Made by a program: the position numbers and the translations under genes
Shown: positions 7,922 to 15,460 of the stretch, in pieces
How the letters are laid out: each line of letters opens with the position of its first letter
How positions within the stretch are numbered: position 1 is the stretch's first letter
The notes under the pieces: model-generated
Database searches by the model: none
Seen by the model: the letters and a program-made list of their open reading frames with translations, nothing else
What the model was told of the DNA's origin: nothing
From: an uncultured Clostridia bacterium
GTDB taxonomy: Bacteria; Bacillota; Clostridia; TANB77; CAG-508
Length of the DNA: 64,000 bases
NCBI GenBank assembly: GCA_948896235.1
Contig: CAQUUC010000003.1
Span: forward strand, 62,001-126,000
Direction of reading: 5' to 3'

Positions 7922-9859
7922 TTATAACACCTCAATTCTTAATTTAGAATCTGTTGTTACTATCAAGCTAATTACTTGTGTTTCTATGTTGTCAATTTCA
8001 TTTATTGATTCTCTATTATCAATAAATATTGGTGCTGAAGTATTATAAAATTTAATTAATGTATTTATAACATCTAATCCAGCAAGTATTTTATGAGCAT
8101 TGTTTACATCTGCATATGGAACACCATTTACTAATGTATCGCAGCATTCTACAAGACCACCATTTATTTGTGTATCAAATAATCTAAATTTTACTAATTC
8201 AAATTTACTATTTATTGCATTCTCTAATAATTCTACTTTTGTTTTTGTAAATTCTTCTAATGCATATTGTTGTCCTTCTAATTCTTGAATCTGTTTTGAA
8301 ATTTCTTCTTCTTTATTTTGCAATTCTTCAATACGTTGTTTTGTTTTTTCTTGTGTTTCTTTTTCATTTAAAATCTTATTTAATTTGTTGATTTCTTCAT
8401 TTATCTCTGCTTTTTTATTTTGCAAATATGATATATCTCCATTTGTTAAGTTCTTAACTTTTTCCTCTAATTCTTTAATTTCTTTGGTTTTGTTATTATA
8501 TTCTGGAAGCGAAGTTACATCAAAAGAATTATCATTTTCTTTTGCTTTCTCTATTTCTGTAATTTTGTTATTGATTTCTTTAAGTTTATTATTTAGTTCT
8601 GGAATTTCTTGTTGTATTTTTTCTCTAGCCTTAGTATTTTCATCAAGTCGTAAATTAATAGCCTGTCCTTCCTTGTTTATATTTTCTTGTTCGCTTTTTA
8701 TATGTAAATTCAAATTATCTTCAAATTGCTTTTGGATTTCTTGTTTTCTGTCAGCATCATATTCTCTTTTACAAGCGGGACATATAAATGAATTTGAATC
8801 AAATTCTAGTTTTGTATTACTAACTTCATCCCACTTTTTATATAATTCTTCTTTTCTCTTTTGGTCTTGTTGGATTTTTAATAATCTCTCACTATCTTCA
8901 TCTTGTCTATATCTTATCTTGCTTTCAATTATTCTTTTTTCATTTTGCAAATTAATCAAATCTAAAGAATATCTTTGAGAATATTCAGTTTCCTTTTTTA
9001 ATTTAAAATCTGCTAATTCTTTTTTTGCTATTGATAATTGATCTGCTATTTTCATATTCTCTTTTGCTTTTGCTTGTACATCTGTCATTTCTAATTCAAT
9101 TTGTTGCAATTGTTTATTAGCTGTTTCTTTTTCTTCCTCTATTTTTTTATAATCAACATTATGTTCTGTTATTAATGTATTTGTAAGTTCATCAATTCTT
9201 ACAGGTATTGTTTCTTTCTCTCTATTTAGGTCTTTTATTTTTGCTTGTACTACTTTTTTATAATCATCTATGCTTCTACCTTCTAAGTTTTCTTTTATCT
9301 TTTCAAAATCTTCATTAGAATCCAAGATTTCATCATCAGATATCGTAGTTCCAGAAATATTTATTAATAATTCTCTTCTTTCTGTCCATTTCAATTGATT
9401 GTTAAAGTATGATGGATCCGTAATTAATTTGAATAGGCTTTCTGGAATTAAACTATTGATTTTTTCTTCATAATCTTTCTTTTTTACTGGTACTTCATCA
9501 ATCCAATAATTAGTTTCGTGTCCAGAAAATTCTTGTTCACTTTGACCTCTTTTCTTAACCCACTTTTCTTGCAATACTTTTTTAAAAGTCATATCTACAC
9601 CATCAATTACTAATATTGCTTCAACTTCATGCTCTAAAAAGTGTATTGGCTTATTATTACTATCTAATGTTTTTATATTAAAATCTTTTCTATCATTGCT
9701 ATCTTTATCAAAAAACAACCATTTAAACGCGTCAAATACTGTTGTTTTCCCTGTTGCATTTGCTCCATAAATATTTGTATTTTGACAATTGAAATTAATT
9801 TCTAGGTCTTTTATTCCTTTAAAATTCTTCAATTTTAAACTAAATATTTTTATTTCCAT
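7922..9859 (-). CDS. SMC/Rad50-like phage ATPase
   Basis: 645 residues. Walker A GANATGKTT is at about 33-41 after KNFKGIKDLEINF. Two long coiled coils flank a zinc-hook-like FICPACKREYDADRK in the middle, and the C-terminus (SAPIFIDNRESINEI) sits where Walker B and the D-loop occur. Short Rad50/SbcC-like ATPases of this kind lie beside recT and Gp157 in many Firmicutes phages. A role in recombination end processing is inferred. ATG at 9859 after GGGAGAAAATAGTAA. Confidence 0.85.
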   Translation of the reverse strand: MEIKIFSLKLKNFKGIKDLEINFNCQNTNIYGANATGKTTVFDAFKWLFFDKDSNDRKDFNIKTLDSNNKPIHFLEHEVEAILVIDGVDMTFKKVLQEKWVKKRGQSEQEFSGHETNYWIDEVPVKKKDYEEKINSLIPESLFKLITDPSYFNNQLKWTERRELLINISGTTISDDEILDSNEDFEKIKENLEGRSIDDYKKVVQAKIKDLNREKETIPVRIDELTNTLITEHNVDYKKIEEEKETANKQLQQIELEMTDVQAKAKENMKIADQLSIAKKELADFKLKKETEYSQRYSLDLINLQNEKRIIESKIRYRQDEDSERLLKIQQDQKRKEELYKKWDEVSNTKLEFDSNSFICPACKREYDADRKQEIQKQFEDNLNLHIKSEQENINKEGQAINLRLDENTKAREKIQQEIPELNNKLKEINNKITEIEKAKENDNSFDVTSLPEYNNKTKEIKELEEKVKNLTNGDISYLQNKKAEINEEINKLNKILNEKETQEKTKQRIEELQNKEEEISKQIQELEGQQYALEEFTKTKVELLENAINSKFELVKFRLFDTQINGGLVECCDTLVNGVPYADVNNAHKILAGLDVINTLIKFYNTSAPIFIDNRESINEIDNIETQVISLIVTTDSKLRIEVL

Positions 9860-9862
9860 TTA

Positions 9863-9949
9863 CTATTTTCTCCCTTCTTTTTTATTCCAATAACATCCTT
9901 CACAACTATATGCTTTCGGACAATCGCATCCATTTGGATTACTACACAT
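9863..9949 (-). CDS. tiny cysteine-rich ORF
   Basis: 28 codons (starts MCSNPNGCDCPKAYSCEGCY) with five cysteines in C-D-C / C-E-G-C order. It overlaps the end of the zinc-ribbon gene by 8 bases and ends just before the ATPase gene. The ribosome site is weak (AAAGG). Cysteine density argues for a real zinc-binding peptide, but it could be chance. Confidence 0.4.
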   Translation of the reverse strand: MCSNPNGCDCPKAYSCEGCYWNKKEGRK

Positions 9950-10112
9950 TATTAATCACCGGCCTTTGACTTTGTTTTAATTCAAATGCTTTTTGAGCAT
10001 CTTCCATTGCTTCCATAAATCCACAATTAGAACATATATCTGTTTTTCCATCTCTGCGGCTTAATGCTGGTCTATCTCCAAGTGGTCCATTACATTTTGG
10101 ACATTTTTTCAT
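9942..10112 (-). CDS. small zinc-ribbon phage protein
   Basis: 56 residues starting MKKCPKCNGPLGDRPALSRR after AAAGGTAGGAAAT. Two C-x2-C knuckles (CPKC and CSNC) about 27 residues apart form a zinc ribbon, followed by a helix. A frame open to 10142 has no good ribosome site. Probably a nucleic-acid- or protein-binding accessory factor. Confidence 0.65.
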   Translation of the reverse strand: MKKCPKCNGPLGDRPALSRRDGKTDICSNCGFMEAMEDAQKAFELKQSQRPVINNV

Positions 10113-10194
10113 ATTTCCTACCTTTCCGCCCTTGATTTCCAACTTTCTATATGTTAGAATGAAAATAGAGCATTTATATAAGTGTTTTATAGAA

Positions 10195-10494
10195 CTATTT
10201 ATTACTTTGGTCGGTATTTGGTAGTTCTATTATTTTTGACTTTTTCTTTTCATTGCCATAGAAACTATCTATTTCATCTATAAGAAGTTCATATCTTGTA
10301 TCAGTACATAATTCTGATATTTTTCTTCTTTTTACGCTTGGATCTGCGTAATTGTTAGATTCATTTAAGTTTCTTATTTGTAATAAAACATCTGCGACAC
10401 TAAACTTTATGTCTTTAATTTCTTTGTTCTTTGCTACAATAGTTTCTTCTAGTTGTTTTATTTTTTGTGCCTCTTCAGTGTGTTTTCCCATCAT
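10195..10494 (-). CDS. hypothetical helical phage protein
   Basis: 99 residues, start after GGGGTGAGATAAGT. N-terminal coiled coil (QKIKQLEETIVAKNKEIKDI), then a basic region (DPSVKRRKISELC). No membrane segment and no named family. Confidence 0.55.
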   Translation of the reverse strand: MMGKHTEEAQKIKQLEETIVAKNKEIKDIKFSVADVLLQIRNLNESNNYADPSVKRRKISELCTDTRYELLIDEIDSFYGNEKKKSKIIELPNTDQSNK

Positions 10495-10496
10495 AC

Positions 10497-10601
10497 TTAT
10501 CTCACCCCTTTCAAATTTTTTAATTTATACTTCATTGTGGCCAATGTTATAATGTGCCAAATATAACAATTGTGTAGTTTATCTTCTATTGTTTCTTTCA
10601 T
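10497..10601 (-). CDS. 34-codon phage ORF
   Basis: Starts at 10601 after GTGAGGACAAGAAAA and overlaps the end of the membrane-protein gene. The product starts MKETIEDKLHNCYIWHIITL and ends in a basic stretch. It fills the gap between two phage genes and carries the next gene's GGGGTGAG ribosome site at its end. Function unknown; it may act as a leader for coupling. Confidence 0.4.
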   Translation of the reverse strand: MKETIEDKLHNCYIWHIITLATMKYKLKNLKGVR

Positions 10602-10809
10602 TTTTCTTGTCCTCACTTTCTAAATATTCTTCTAAAATAAGAATTATCATTAAGCTAATTATAGGAATTAAAAATTCTCCCCCAAAACCTTTATATCCTC
10701 TTATTTGGCTAGCATATTTTATTGCTAATGCTGTTAAAATAATAGTTGCTAAAATTATGATTATTTCAACTACTCTTACTATAAACTTCTTCTTATTTAC
10801 AATTTTCAC
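10579..10809 (-). CDS. two-helix phage membrane protein
   Basis: 76 residues, GTG start inside the end of the excisionase-like gene (17-base overlap). Two transmembrane helices (about 10-29 and 40-58) and a charged tail (ESEDKKNERNNRR). Function unknown. Confidence 0.55.
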   Translation of the reverse strand: MKIVNKKKFIVRVVEIIIILATIILTALAIKYASQIRGYKGFGGEFLIPIISLMIILILEEYLESEDKKNERNNRR

Positions 10810-11041
10810 TTGTATTCACTTCCCTTCCTTGTAGTACATCTGCGTACTTTAAAAATTTACTTTTAATAATTTTGTAAGTCCATCTTCCCCCTGGTTTTTT
10901 AGGTGGAACTGCACTTCCAAATTGTAAAAACTCTGGTCTGCCTGCTCTTAATCCTGCTCTTATAAATTCTGCATTTGAACGGATTATCTTTCCAGCTTGA
11001 TACGGCGTAAGTGTATCAACCGGTTTCAATTCTTCTTCCAT
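10793..11041 (-). CDS. excisionase-like helix-turn-helix protein
   Basis: 82 residues starting at 11041 after AAGGAGGTAAAC. TPYQAGKIIRSNAEFIRAGLRAG and the following FGSAVPPKKPGGRWTYKI match the winged helix of excisionase/MerR-like DNA-binding proteins that reset integrase direction. Position at the head of the lytic operon near the integrase supports this, although it is the fold rather than the exact role that is visible. Confidence 0.65.
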   Translation of the reverse strand: MEEELKPVDTLTPYQAGKIIRSNAEFIRAGLRAGRPEFLQFGSAVPPKKPGGRWTYKIIKSKFLKYADVLQGREVNTSENCK

Positions 11042-11090
11042 GTTTACCTCCTTTAATAATGTGTTGTGCTGCGATTTTTATTTTTTTCAT
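11016..11090 (-). CDS. 24-codon leader ORF with AAQHII core
   Basis: Start at 11090 has a near-perfect ribosome site (AGGAGGTTGAA). The product starts MKKIKIAAQHIIKGGKHG; the codons for AAQHII are identical to those in the tiny plus-strand ORF at 12755-12832. It overlaps the excisionase-like gene start and contains that gene's AAGGAGG, so it could gate its translation. Confidence 0.45.
   Translation of the reverse strand: MKKIKIAAQHIIKGGKHGRRIETG
11054..11074 (-). repeat. 21-base inverted repeat, copy 1
   Basis: Minus-strand copy of a 21-mer beginning TCGCAGCACAACACATT. The identical 21-mer occurs on the plus strand at 12783-12803, so the two face each other around the immunity genes. A shared GGTAAACA follows 5 bases downstream here and 8 bases downstream in copy 2, a difference of exactly one codon. 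Confidence 0.85.
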
Positions 11091-11100
11091 TTCAACCTCC

Positions 11101-11120
11101 TGTGCTTTTTTTTCACACTT
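11101..11120. promoter_or_regulatory. operator-like site A
   Basis: tgtgcttttttttcacactt: GTG and CACAC half-sites around a T8 tract. Closely similar to the site at 11367-11390, so both probably bind the same phage repressor. It lies just upstream of the AAQHII leader ORF. Confidence 0.5.
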
Positions 11121-11133
11121 ATTTTAAAAAAAA

Positions 11134-11349
11134 TTATGTGATTTTTATGTAGTCCTTATAGTTGAGGTTAGCTTTCTCACAATATGTAATTATTGCGTTA
11201 CAGAATTTAGGAGCATCTGGAGCTATTCTTCCATTTAAAATTGCACTCACATATTCTCTTCCTAACCCTAGATCCTTTGCAAAGTATGAGATATTATCGT
11301 GGAATTTATCTCTTACTAGGTCCCTCACTTTTTCTATAATTGCCTCCAT
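11134..11349 (-). CDS. phage HTH regulator (Cro-like)
   Basis: 71 residues starting MEAIIEKVRDLVRDKF at 11349 after GAGAGGAGAGATAAA. ISYFAKDLGLGREYVSAILNGRI is an XRE-type helix-turn-helix. First gene of the lytic-direction transcript and divergent from the repressor at 11504, the classical place of a Cro-type regulator. Confidence 0.75.
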   Translation of the reverse strand: MEAIIEKVRDLVRDKFHDNISYFAKDLGLGREYVSAILNGRIAPDAPKFCNAIITYCEKANLNYKDYIKIT

Positions 11350-11366
11350 TTTATCTCTCCTCTCTC

Positions 11367-11390
11367 TTGTGTGTTTTTTTTTCACACTTG
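11367..11390. promoter_or_regulatory. operator-like site B
   Basis: TTGTGTG, a T9 tract, then CACACTTG: an inverted GTGTG/CACAC repeat over the expected start of the lytic-direction transcript. Related T-tract/CAC elements occur at 11430-11446 and 11459-11470. Confidence 0.55.
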
Positions 11391-11391
11391 C

Positions 11392-11420
11392 ATTATATAC
11401 TTATGCTTTTATAATGTCAA
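11392..11420 (-). promoter_or_regulatory. lytic-direction sigma-A promoter
   Basis: On the minus strand, TTGACA (11415-11420), 17 bases, TATAAT (11392-11397). Both boxes match consensus. The start point falls inside operator-like site B, so repressor binding there would block it. Confidence 0.8.
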
Positions 11421-11452
11421 TAGTTTTTTGTATTTTTTTTTCACATTTTTTG

Positions 11453-11481
11453 TTGATTTTTTTTTCACTCCGTTATATAAT
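11453..11481 (+). promoter_or_regulatory. repressor promoter
   Basis: TTGATT (11453-11458), 17 bases, TATAAT (11476-11481), reading toward the repressor at 11504. A T-tract/CAC operator-like element occupies the spacer. Confidence 0.75.
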
Positions 11482-11503
11482 AGTTCTTGAAGGAGGTTTC
11501 AAA

Positions 11504-12367
11504 GTGTTTAATCAAGAAAAATTTAGTAAGATTTTAAATAAGATAGCAAAACAATATGGAAATATAACTTACTTTGCTAATGCTGCTAGTGTCGGAAGAA
11601 GCTATTTATCAAAGTATATAAATAATAAGTTGCCTTCCCCTCCTACTCCAAAGATTTTAGAAAAAATTGCTGAAGCATCAGGCGGAGCTACTAATTATGA
11701 TGAACTAATGCAAGTATGTGGATATTTGAATTCAAATATGTCATCTAAAGAAATCGTGGCACAAAATATATGTAAAAACTATGAATCTGATATAGATAAC
11801 TTAAATATTAAAGATATTGATAAGGATTTTATTTTTGAAATACTTATTAAGCAAGAAGAACATAATACAACTGTAATCAATCAAATTAATAACTTTATAG
11901 AAAACAATTATGGATCTAACTCTAAAACAAAAAAACTTTTTGATATTATAACAGAAATAGATCAACAAATAAAAAACATTGTAACTGTTCCAAATAATAT
12001 TGGAATACCTTTATATTGTATTTCTAAAGTTCCTATGTATAAAGTATCTTACTTTCCATTTGAATATAGTAATAAAGAAAACTATATTGCTATAAAGGCC
12101 ATTACTGATAAGATGCTACCTCTTTTAGGGCCAGATGATATAGCGGTTATACAATTACAGGAAAATATTGTAGATGGCCAAACCGTACTTTTACTAATAG
12201 ACGATTCTTATTATGAAATAGCCAAGATATTCTCTGAAGCAAATATATGTAAACTTTATTTTATGAATTCAAAATATGAAGAATTGGAACTAAGCAGAGT
12301 AAAAATTATAGGAGAAGTAGTTTTATCTCAAAATAAAAGTGCTTTTCAAAGAAAAGGAGGAATGTAG
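11504..12367 (+). CDS. prophage CI-like repressor with S24-like C-terminus
   Basis: 287 residues from GTG at 11504 after GAAGGAGGTTTCAAA; the longer open frame upstream is noncoding. The N-terminal HTH (FANAASVGRSYLSKYINNKL) is at about 20-45. The C-terminus (DKMLPLLGPDDIAVIQLQEN, YYEIAKIF, YEELEL..KIIGEV) has the LexA/S24 layout. The usual catalytic Ser in S-M-x-P appears as Lys (TDKMLP, about residue 203); the general-base Lys may be in EIAK near 241. Self-cleavage is therefore doubtful and induction may work differently. Confidence 0.8.
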   Translation: MFNQEKFSKILNKIAKQYGNITYFANAASVGRSYLSKYINNKLPSPPTPKILEKIAEASGGATNYDELMQVCGYLNSNMSSKEIVAQNICKNYESDIDNLNIKDIDKDFIFEILIKQEEHNTTVINQINNFIENNYGSNSKTKKLFDIITEIDQQIKNIVTVPNNIGIPLYCISKVPMYKVSYFPFEYSNKENYIAIKAITDKMLPLLGPDDIAVIQLQENIVDGQTVLLLIDDSYYEIAKIFSEANICKLYFMNSKYEELELSRVKIIGEVVLSQNKSAFQRKGGM

Positions 12368-12369
12368 TT

Positions 12370-12750
12370 ATGAGTAAATCAATTACAGGTATAGTACCAG
12401 GAATAATCTTAATTATTATCATAATTGGCATAGTCGTTATTGCAATGAATTCTAGTAATAGTAGTAAATCAAGCTCTAATTATGCAGCACTAAAAGACTA
12501 TATGTCTGCAGATAATATAAAGAATACCTTAGAAATAATTAGAAATTGTGGTATTACAAATTATGATATAGTAAGGGATGATTCATTAGATACTCTTGAT
12601 GGAGAAAATACCATTGGCTTTAGATTAAAGTCTAATAATTACAATGCTATTATGTACTTAAAAGATAATAATATTTACTCAATTAGATTTGCAGATAATG
12701 ATTTATATAGAAATAAAACTGTACTAAAGAAAATAAATGAAGTAACATAA
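12370..12750 (+). CDS. membrane-anchored protein of the immunity operon
   Basis: 126 residues, 2 bases after the repressor stop and preceded by AAAGGAGGAATGTAGTT. One N-terminal helix (GIILIIIIIGIVVIAMN) and an approximately 100-residue domain probably outside the cell (DYMSADNIKNTLEIIRNCGI). Cotranscribed with the repressor, so expressed in the lysogen. Superinfection exclusion is a possible but unproven role. Confidence 0.65.
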   Translation: MSKSITGIVPGIILIIIIIGIVVIAMNSSNSSKSSSNYAALKDYMSADNIKNTLEIIRNCGITNYDIVRDDSLDTLDGENTIGFRLKSNNYNAIMYLKDNNIYSIRFADNDLYRNKTVLKKINEVT

Positions 12751-12754
12751 AAAA

Positions 12755-12832
12755 ATGATGGGAATATTAATGTTATTGAGTTTCGCAGCACAACACATTA
12801 TTATCCCCAACGGTAAACACTATGAAAAGTGA
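12755..12832 (+). CDS. 25-codon ORF with AAQHII core
   Basis: Starts MMGILMLLSFAAQHIIIPNG. It has a hydrophobic front half, and AAQHII is encoded by the same 21 bases as in the minus-strand leader ORF at 11016-11090. A GKH follows in both. No strong ribosome site is visible, so the shared DNA may matter more than the peptide. Confidence 0.35.
   Translation: MMGILMLLSFAAQHIIIPNGKHYEK
12783..12803 (+). repeat. 21-base inverted repeat, copy 2
   Basis: Exact partner of the minus-strand copy at 11054-11074, located between the immunity operon and the integrase gene. Candidate integrase/excisionase arm site or RNA element. Confidence 0.85.
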
Positions 12833-12901
12833 ATACTCTTGTATTATATACAAAATACCTTCATTTTTCAAGTGTTATTATGAAAAATTGGAGGTTTTTT
12901 T

Positions 12902-14170
12902 GTGAATAAATTTAATAGAAGAAGAAACGGAACAGGTACAGTTGTTTTTTTAGGAAAAGGAAGATATAAGCCCTATGCTTCCCGACTGCTAATAGGTAAA
13001 AATGAAAAGGGAAAACCAATGTATCTCGATATAGATACATTTGAAACTGATCTAGATGCTCTTGTTTGTTTAGAAAATTGGAATAAGAACCCTACCCCAT
13101 TAAAAATAGATAAAACTAGATATGATCGTATTGTTATCTTTACTTGCTTTCCAGGAACTGATACGCCATACCCTTTAGTTCCTGTCGAAAGTAAAAAATC
13201 AACTATACATAGAAAAGATAAAAGACATTATTCTTTCAAGCAAGTTTTTGAAGAAATGGAAAAAGAATTATTTCCTACTAAAGAAGAAATAAAGAAAGAA
13301 TTAGAAGAACATATAAAACCTGAAAACAAATATGCTTATCATAACTCAAGAAATATGTTGACCGCATATCATAATTCTGAGGGATTGTATGATGTTATAT
13401 ATAGAGAATTAAGAACATCAGACTTTCAAAATTATATGAAAGAATCTGGCAAAACATCTAGTGCTATAAAACAAATGGTGCAACTATATAAGAATATGGA
13501 TAAATATGCATTCCAGGAAGATATTATAGATAAATGTTATGCAGAACATATAAAGAAAACACCAACTAGTAGTACATCTAAAAGGACTCCTTTCACTTAC
13601 GAGCAAATACAATACTTATGGAATATAAAACCTGAAGATGAAAAAGAAGAATTAGTAAAAGATATCCTCTTACTAGCAAACTATACTGGATGTCGTGCTG
13701 AAGAATTATGCTTTATATACACAAAAAATATTCATTTAAAAGATGACTATTTTATAGGAGGCTTAAAAACCGACAATGGTATTAATAGAGAAATTCCTAT
13801 TCATCCACTTGCCAAACCTATTTTTGAAAAATATTATGATCCAAATAATGAATTTTTATTTATGAAAGAAAATGGAAAAAGATTATTTTATGCAGACTAT
13901 AATAATTATTATAACAATAAATTTATAGATAAACACGAATTTATAAAAGGAAAAACAGCACATTGTGGTCGACATGGACTAGAAACAGAATTGCAAAGAC
14001 TTAATGTAAAACCGCAAATAATAAATTCTATACTTGGACACAAAAACGGTGATACAGGTAATGATGTTTATAACCATATTTCTATTAAAGAAAAAATCGA
14101 AGCAATAAAAATGGTAACCTTTAAAGTAGGAAAAATTTATGTACTAAAAACTGAAAGAAAAACCTCGTAA
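12902..14170 (+). CDS. int: tyrosine-type phage integrase
   Basis: 422 residues from GTG at 12902 after TTGGAGGTTTTTTT. Catalytic set visible: Arg265 (GCRAEEL), Lys in LKTDNG near 289, His354 and Arg357 (AHCGRHG), His380 (LGHKNG), Tyr390 (DVYNHIS). An N-terminal arm-binding region precedes a SAM-like core-binding domain. It recombines attP with a host attB. It is the last prophage gene on this side, followed by a hairpin at 14215-14258. No attL/attR repeat is visible because the other prophage end is outside the window. Confidence 0.93.
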   Translation: MNKFNRRRNGTGTVVFLGKGRYKPYASRLLIGKNEKGKPMYLDIDTFETDLDALVCLENWNKNPTPLKIDKTRYDRIVIFTCFPGTDTPYPLVPVESKKSTIHRKDKRHYSFKQVFEEMEKELFPTKEEIKKELEEHIKPENKYAYHNSRNMLTAYHNSEGLYDVIYRELRTSDFQNYMKESGKTSSAIKQMVQLYKNMDKYAFQEDIIDKCYAEHIKKTPTSSTSKRTPFTYEQIQYLWNIKPEDEKEELVKDILLLANYTGCRAEELCFIYTKNIHLKDDYFIGGLKTDNGINREIPIHPLAKPIFEKYYDPNNEFLFMKENGKRLFYADYNNYYNNKFIDKHEFIKGKTAHCGRHGLETELQRLNVKPQIINSILGHKNGDTGNDVYNHISIKEKIEAIKMVTFKVGKIYVLKTERKTS

Positions 14171-14214
14171 GACCTATTAAAACTTACTTGGTCAATAACA
14201 AACTAATAACAAAT

Positions 14215-14258
14215 AAAATGCAGCAAATCGGCAAACTACTGATTTTACTGCATTTTTT
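14215..14258. terminator. bidirectional terminator after integrase
   Basis: AATGCAG/CTGCATT outer stem with AAATC/GATTT inside, A-rich before and T7 after. It serves the plus-strand integrase and the minus-strand mini-prepilin gene. Confidence 0.75.
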
Positions 14259-14371
14259 TATATATTTGTTATTCCTGCTAAAATTAATAAAAGTATTATA
14301 GTTATTATTAGTGCTACTAATGTTATACCATTATTACTTCTATATATGTTTCTTAAATTAATTTTATCCAT
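14258..14371 (-). CDS. 37-residue prepilin-like peptide
   Basis: Starts MDKINLRNIYRSNN, then GITLVALIITIILLLILAG, and stops. This is the class III/type IV prepilin signal and helix, nearly the same as in the pseudopilin at 29143-30754 (GITLIALIITIIVLLILAG), with no globular domain. It has a strong ribosome site (AAAGGAGG) and its own promoter at 14421-14449, so it looks expressed. Either a remnant of a larger pilin gene cut by prophage integration or a stand-alone mini-pilin. Confidence 0.6.
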   Translation of the reverse strand: MDKINLRNIYRSNNGITLVALIITIILLLILAGITNI

Positions 14372-14420
14372 TTAGATTTTCCTCCTTTGTTTATTTACTT
14401 TTTATCTATCTATGGTATAA

Positions 14421-14449
14421 ATTCTATATTACTACTTATCATTTGTCAA
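14421..14449 (-). promoter_or_regulatory. promoter of the mini-prepilin gene
   Basis: Minus strand TTGACA (14444-14449), 17 bases, TAGAAT (14421-14426), about 50 bases before the start codon. Confidence 0.65.
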
Positions 14450-14496
14450 TAAATTATAATTTTTACCATAATTCACGAACTTTTAATAAAATCCAT

Positions 14497-14850
14497 CTAA
14501 CTAATTTCTGTTATTTTTAAGTTATATTTTTCTTCAAAAACTTTCTTTTTTGCAATATATTCTTTTGTTTTATAGCCTTTAACATCTATAACTTCTGTAG
14601 TGTTATCATTATTGAATACTATAAAATCTGCTTTATATCTAAGTCCTGGTGCTAGCATAAAAATTGGTTGTAAGCAAAAGCCTTTTATATCCTTTGCTTG
14701 TAATCTCATTTTTAAACTGCAATAGTATTCTGCTTCTTTTTTACTATCAAATGTATGTCCATCAACTGATGTTTTATTAGCTCTATATTTCGTTTTTTTT
14801 GTTACTTTATTATTATATTCTTTATAATCTTCAACCGTCCAATGTTCCAT
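14497..14850 (-). CDS. DUF1064 family protein, second copy
   Basis: 117 residues. SVDGHTFDSKKEAEYYCSLK, KGFCLQPIFMLAPGLRYKAD and VIDVKGYKTKEYIAKKKVFE are nearly the same as the prophage copy at 1359-1736. Lying outside the integrase, it suggests a second phage remnant or a shifted prophage boundary. Likely PD-(D/E)XK-type fold. Confidence 0.75.
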   Translation of the reverse strand: MEHWTVEDYKEYNNKVTKKTKYRANKTSVDGHTFDSKKEAEYYCSLKMRLQAKDIKGFCLQPIFMLAPGLRYKADFIVFNNDNTTEVIDVKGYKTKEYIAKKKVFEEKYNLKITEIS

Positions 14851-14853
14851 ATT

Positions 14854-15360
14854 TTAATCCTTCTTTACTAATTTATAATTATGATTTAACAAATAATCTT
14901 CTAGAGTTTCATTTCCTTTTAAAATAATCTTAAGTACATTCTTTTCTTTAAATTGATTTAACCTCATATCGTAAGTATTTATTACTTTTTCTATATATTC
15001 CTTATTATTTCCTCGTTCTATATACCTTTTTTCGTATATTTTTAAACTATCCTTATCTGGATAACAAAGTACATAATCTATATTGTTTTCATCATATATC
15101 TTTAAAACATCAGGATGTATCCAAACTAATATTATATCATAGTATAAACCTTGCTTTTTTATTTCTTCAATATAATTATTAGGCCAATTAGCATTCTCTT
15201 TTCTTATTATCCCTTTTCTTGCTTCAACTGGAATATTTTCAAGTCCCGTATTATTCCATTTATATATGCTAGATTCTAAATCAATTACATTTTTATATTT
15301 GCTTGCTAATGTTGTTTTTCCTATCCCTGCAAATCCAGCAATAATTAACGGTTTCTTCAT
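14854..15360 (-). CDS. P-loop kinase-like phage protein
   Basis: 168 residues, ATG at 15360 after AGGAGGACTATTG. Walker A GFAGIGKTT is at the N-terminus; the rest (IDLESSIYKWNN, IILVWIHPDVLKIYDENN, CYPDKDSLKIYEKRYIERG) resembles small nucleoside/nucleotide kinases with a lid-like arginine segment. Substrate unknown. Three bases separate it from the DUF1064 gene, so the two are one unit. Confidence 0.65.
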   Translation of the reverse strand: MKKPLIIAGFAGIGKTTLASKYKNVIDLESSIYKWNNTGLENIPVEARKGIIRKENANWPNNYIEEIKKQGLYYDIILVWIHPDVLKIYDENNIDYVLCYPDKDSLKIYEKRYIERGNNKEYIEKVINTYDMRLNQFKEKNVLKIILKGNETLEDYLLNHNYKLVKKD

Positions 15361-15460
15361 CAATAGTCCTCCTAATAATTTATAGTGATAATATCATAAA
15401 AGAATATTTTTGTAAATATTTTTATACTATCACATATAAGTTCTTTAACTCAAATAAAAA

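Noticed and set aside
11367..11470. CRISPR-like repeats in the T-tract region
   Set aside because: Elements are short, irregularly spaced and palindromic at promoters, fitting operators. No repeat-spacer array was seen anywhere in the window.
12000..14500. Prophage attachment site repeats
   Set aside because: No direct repeat pair can be identified because the left prophage end is outside the window; the 21-base repeat is inverted, so it is not attL/attR.
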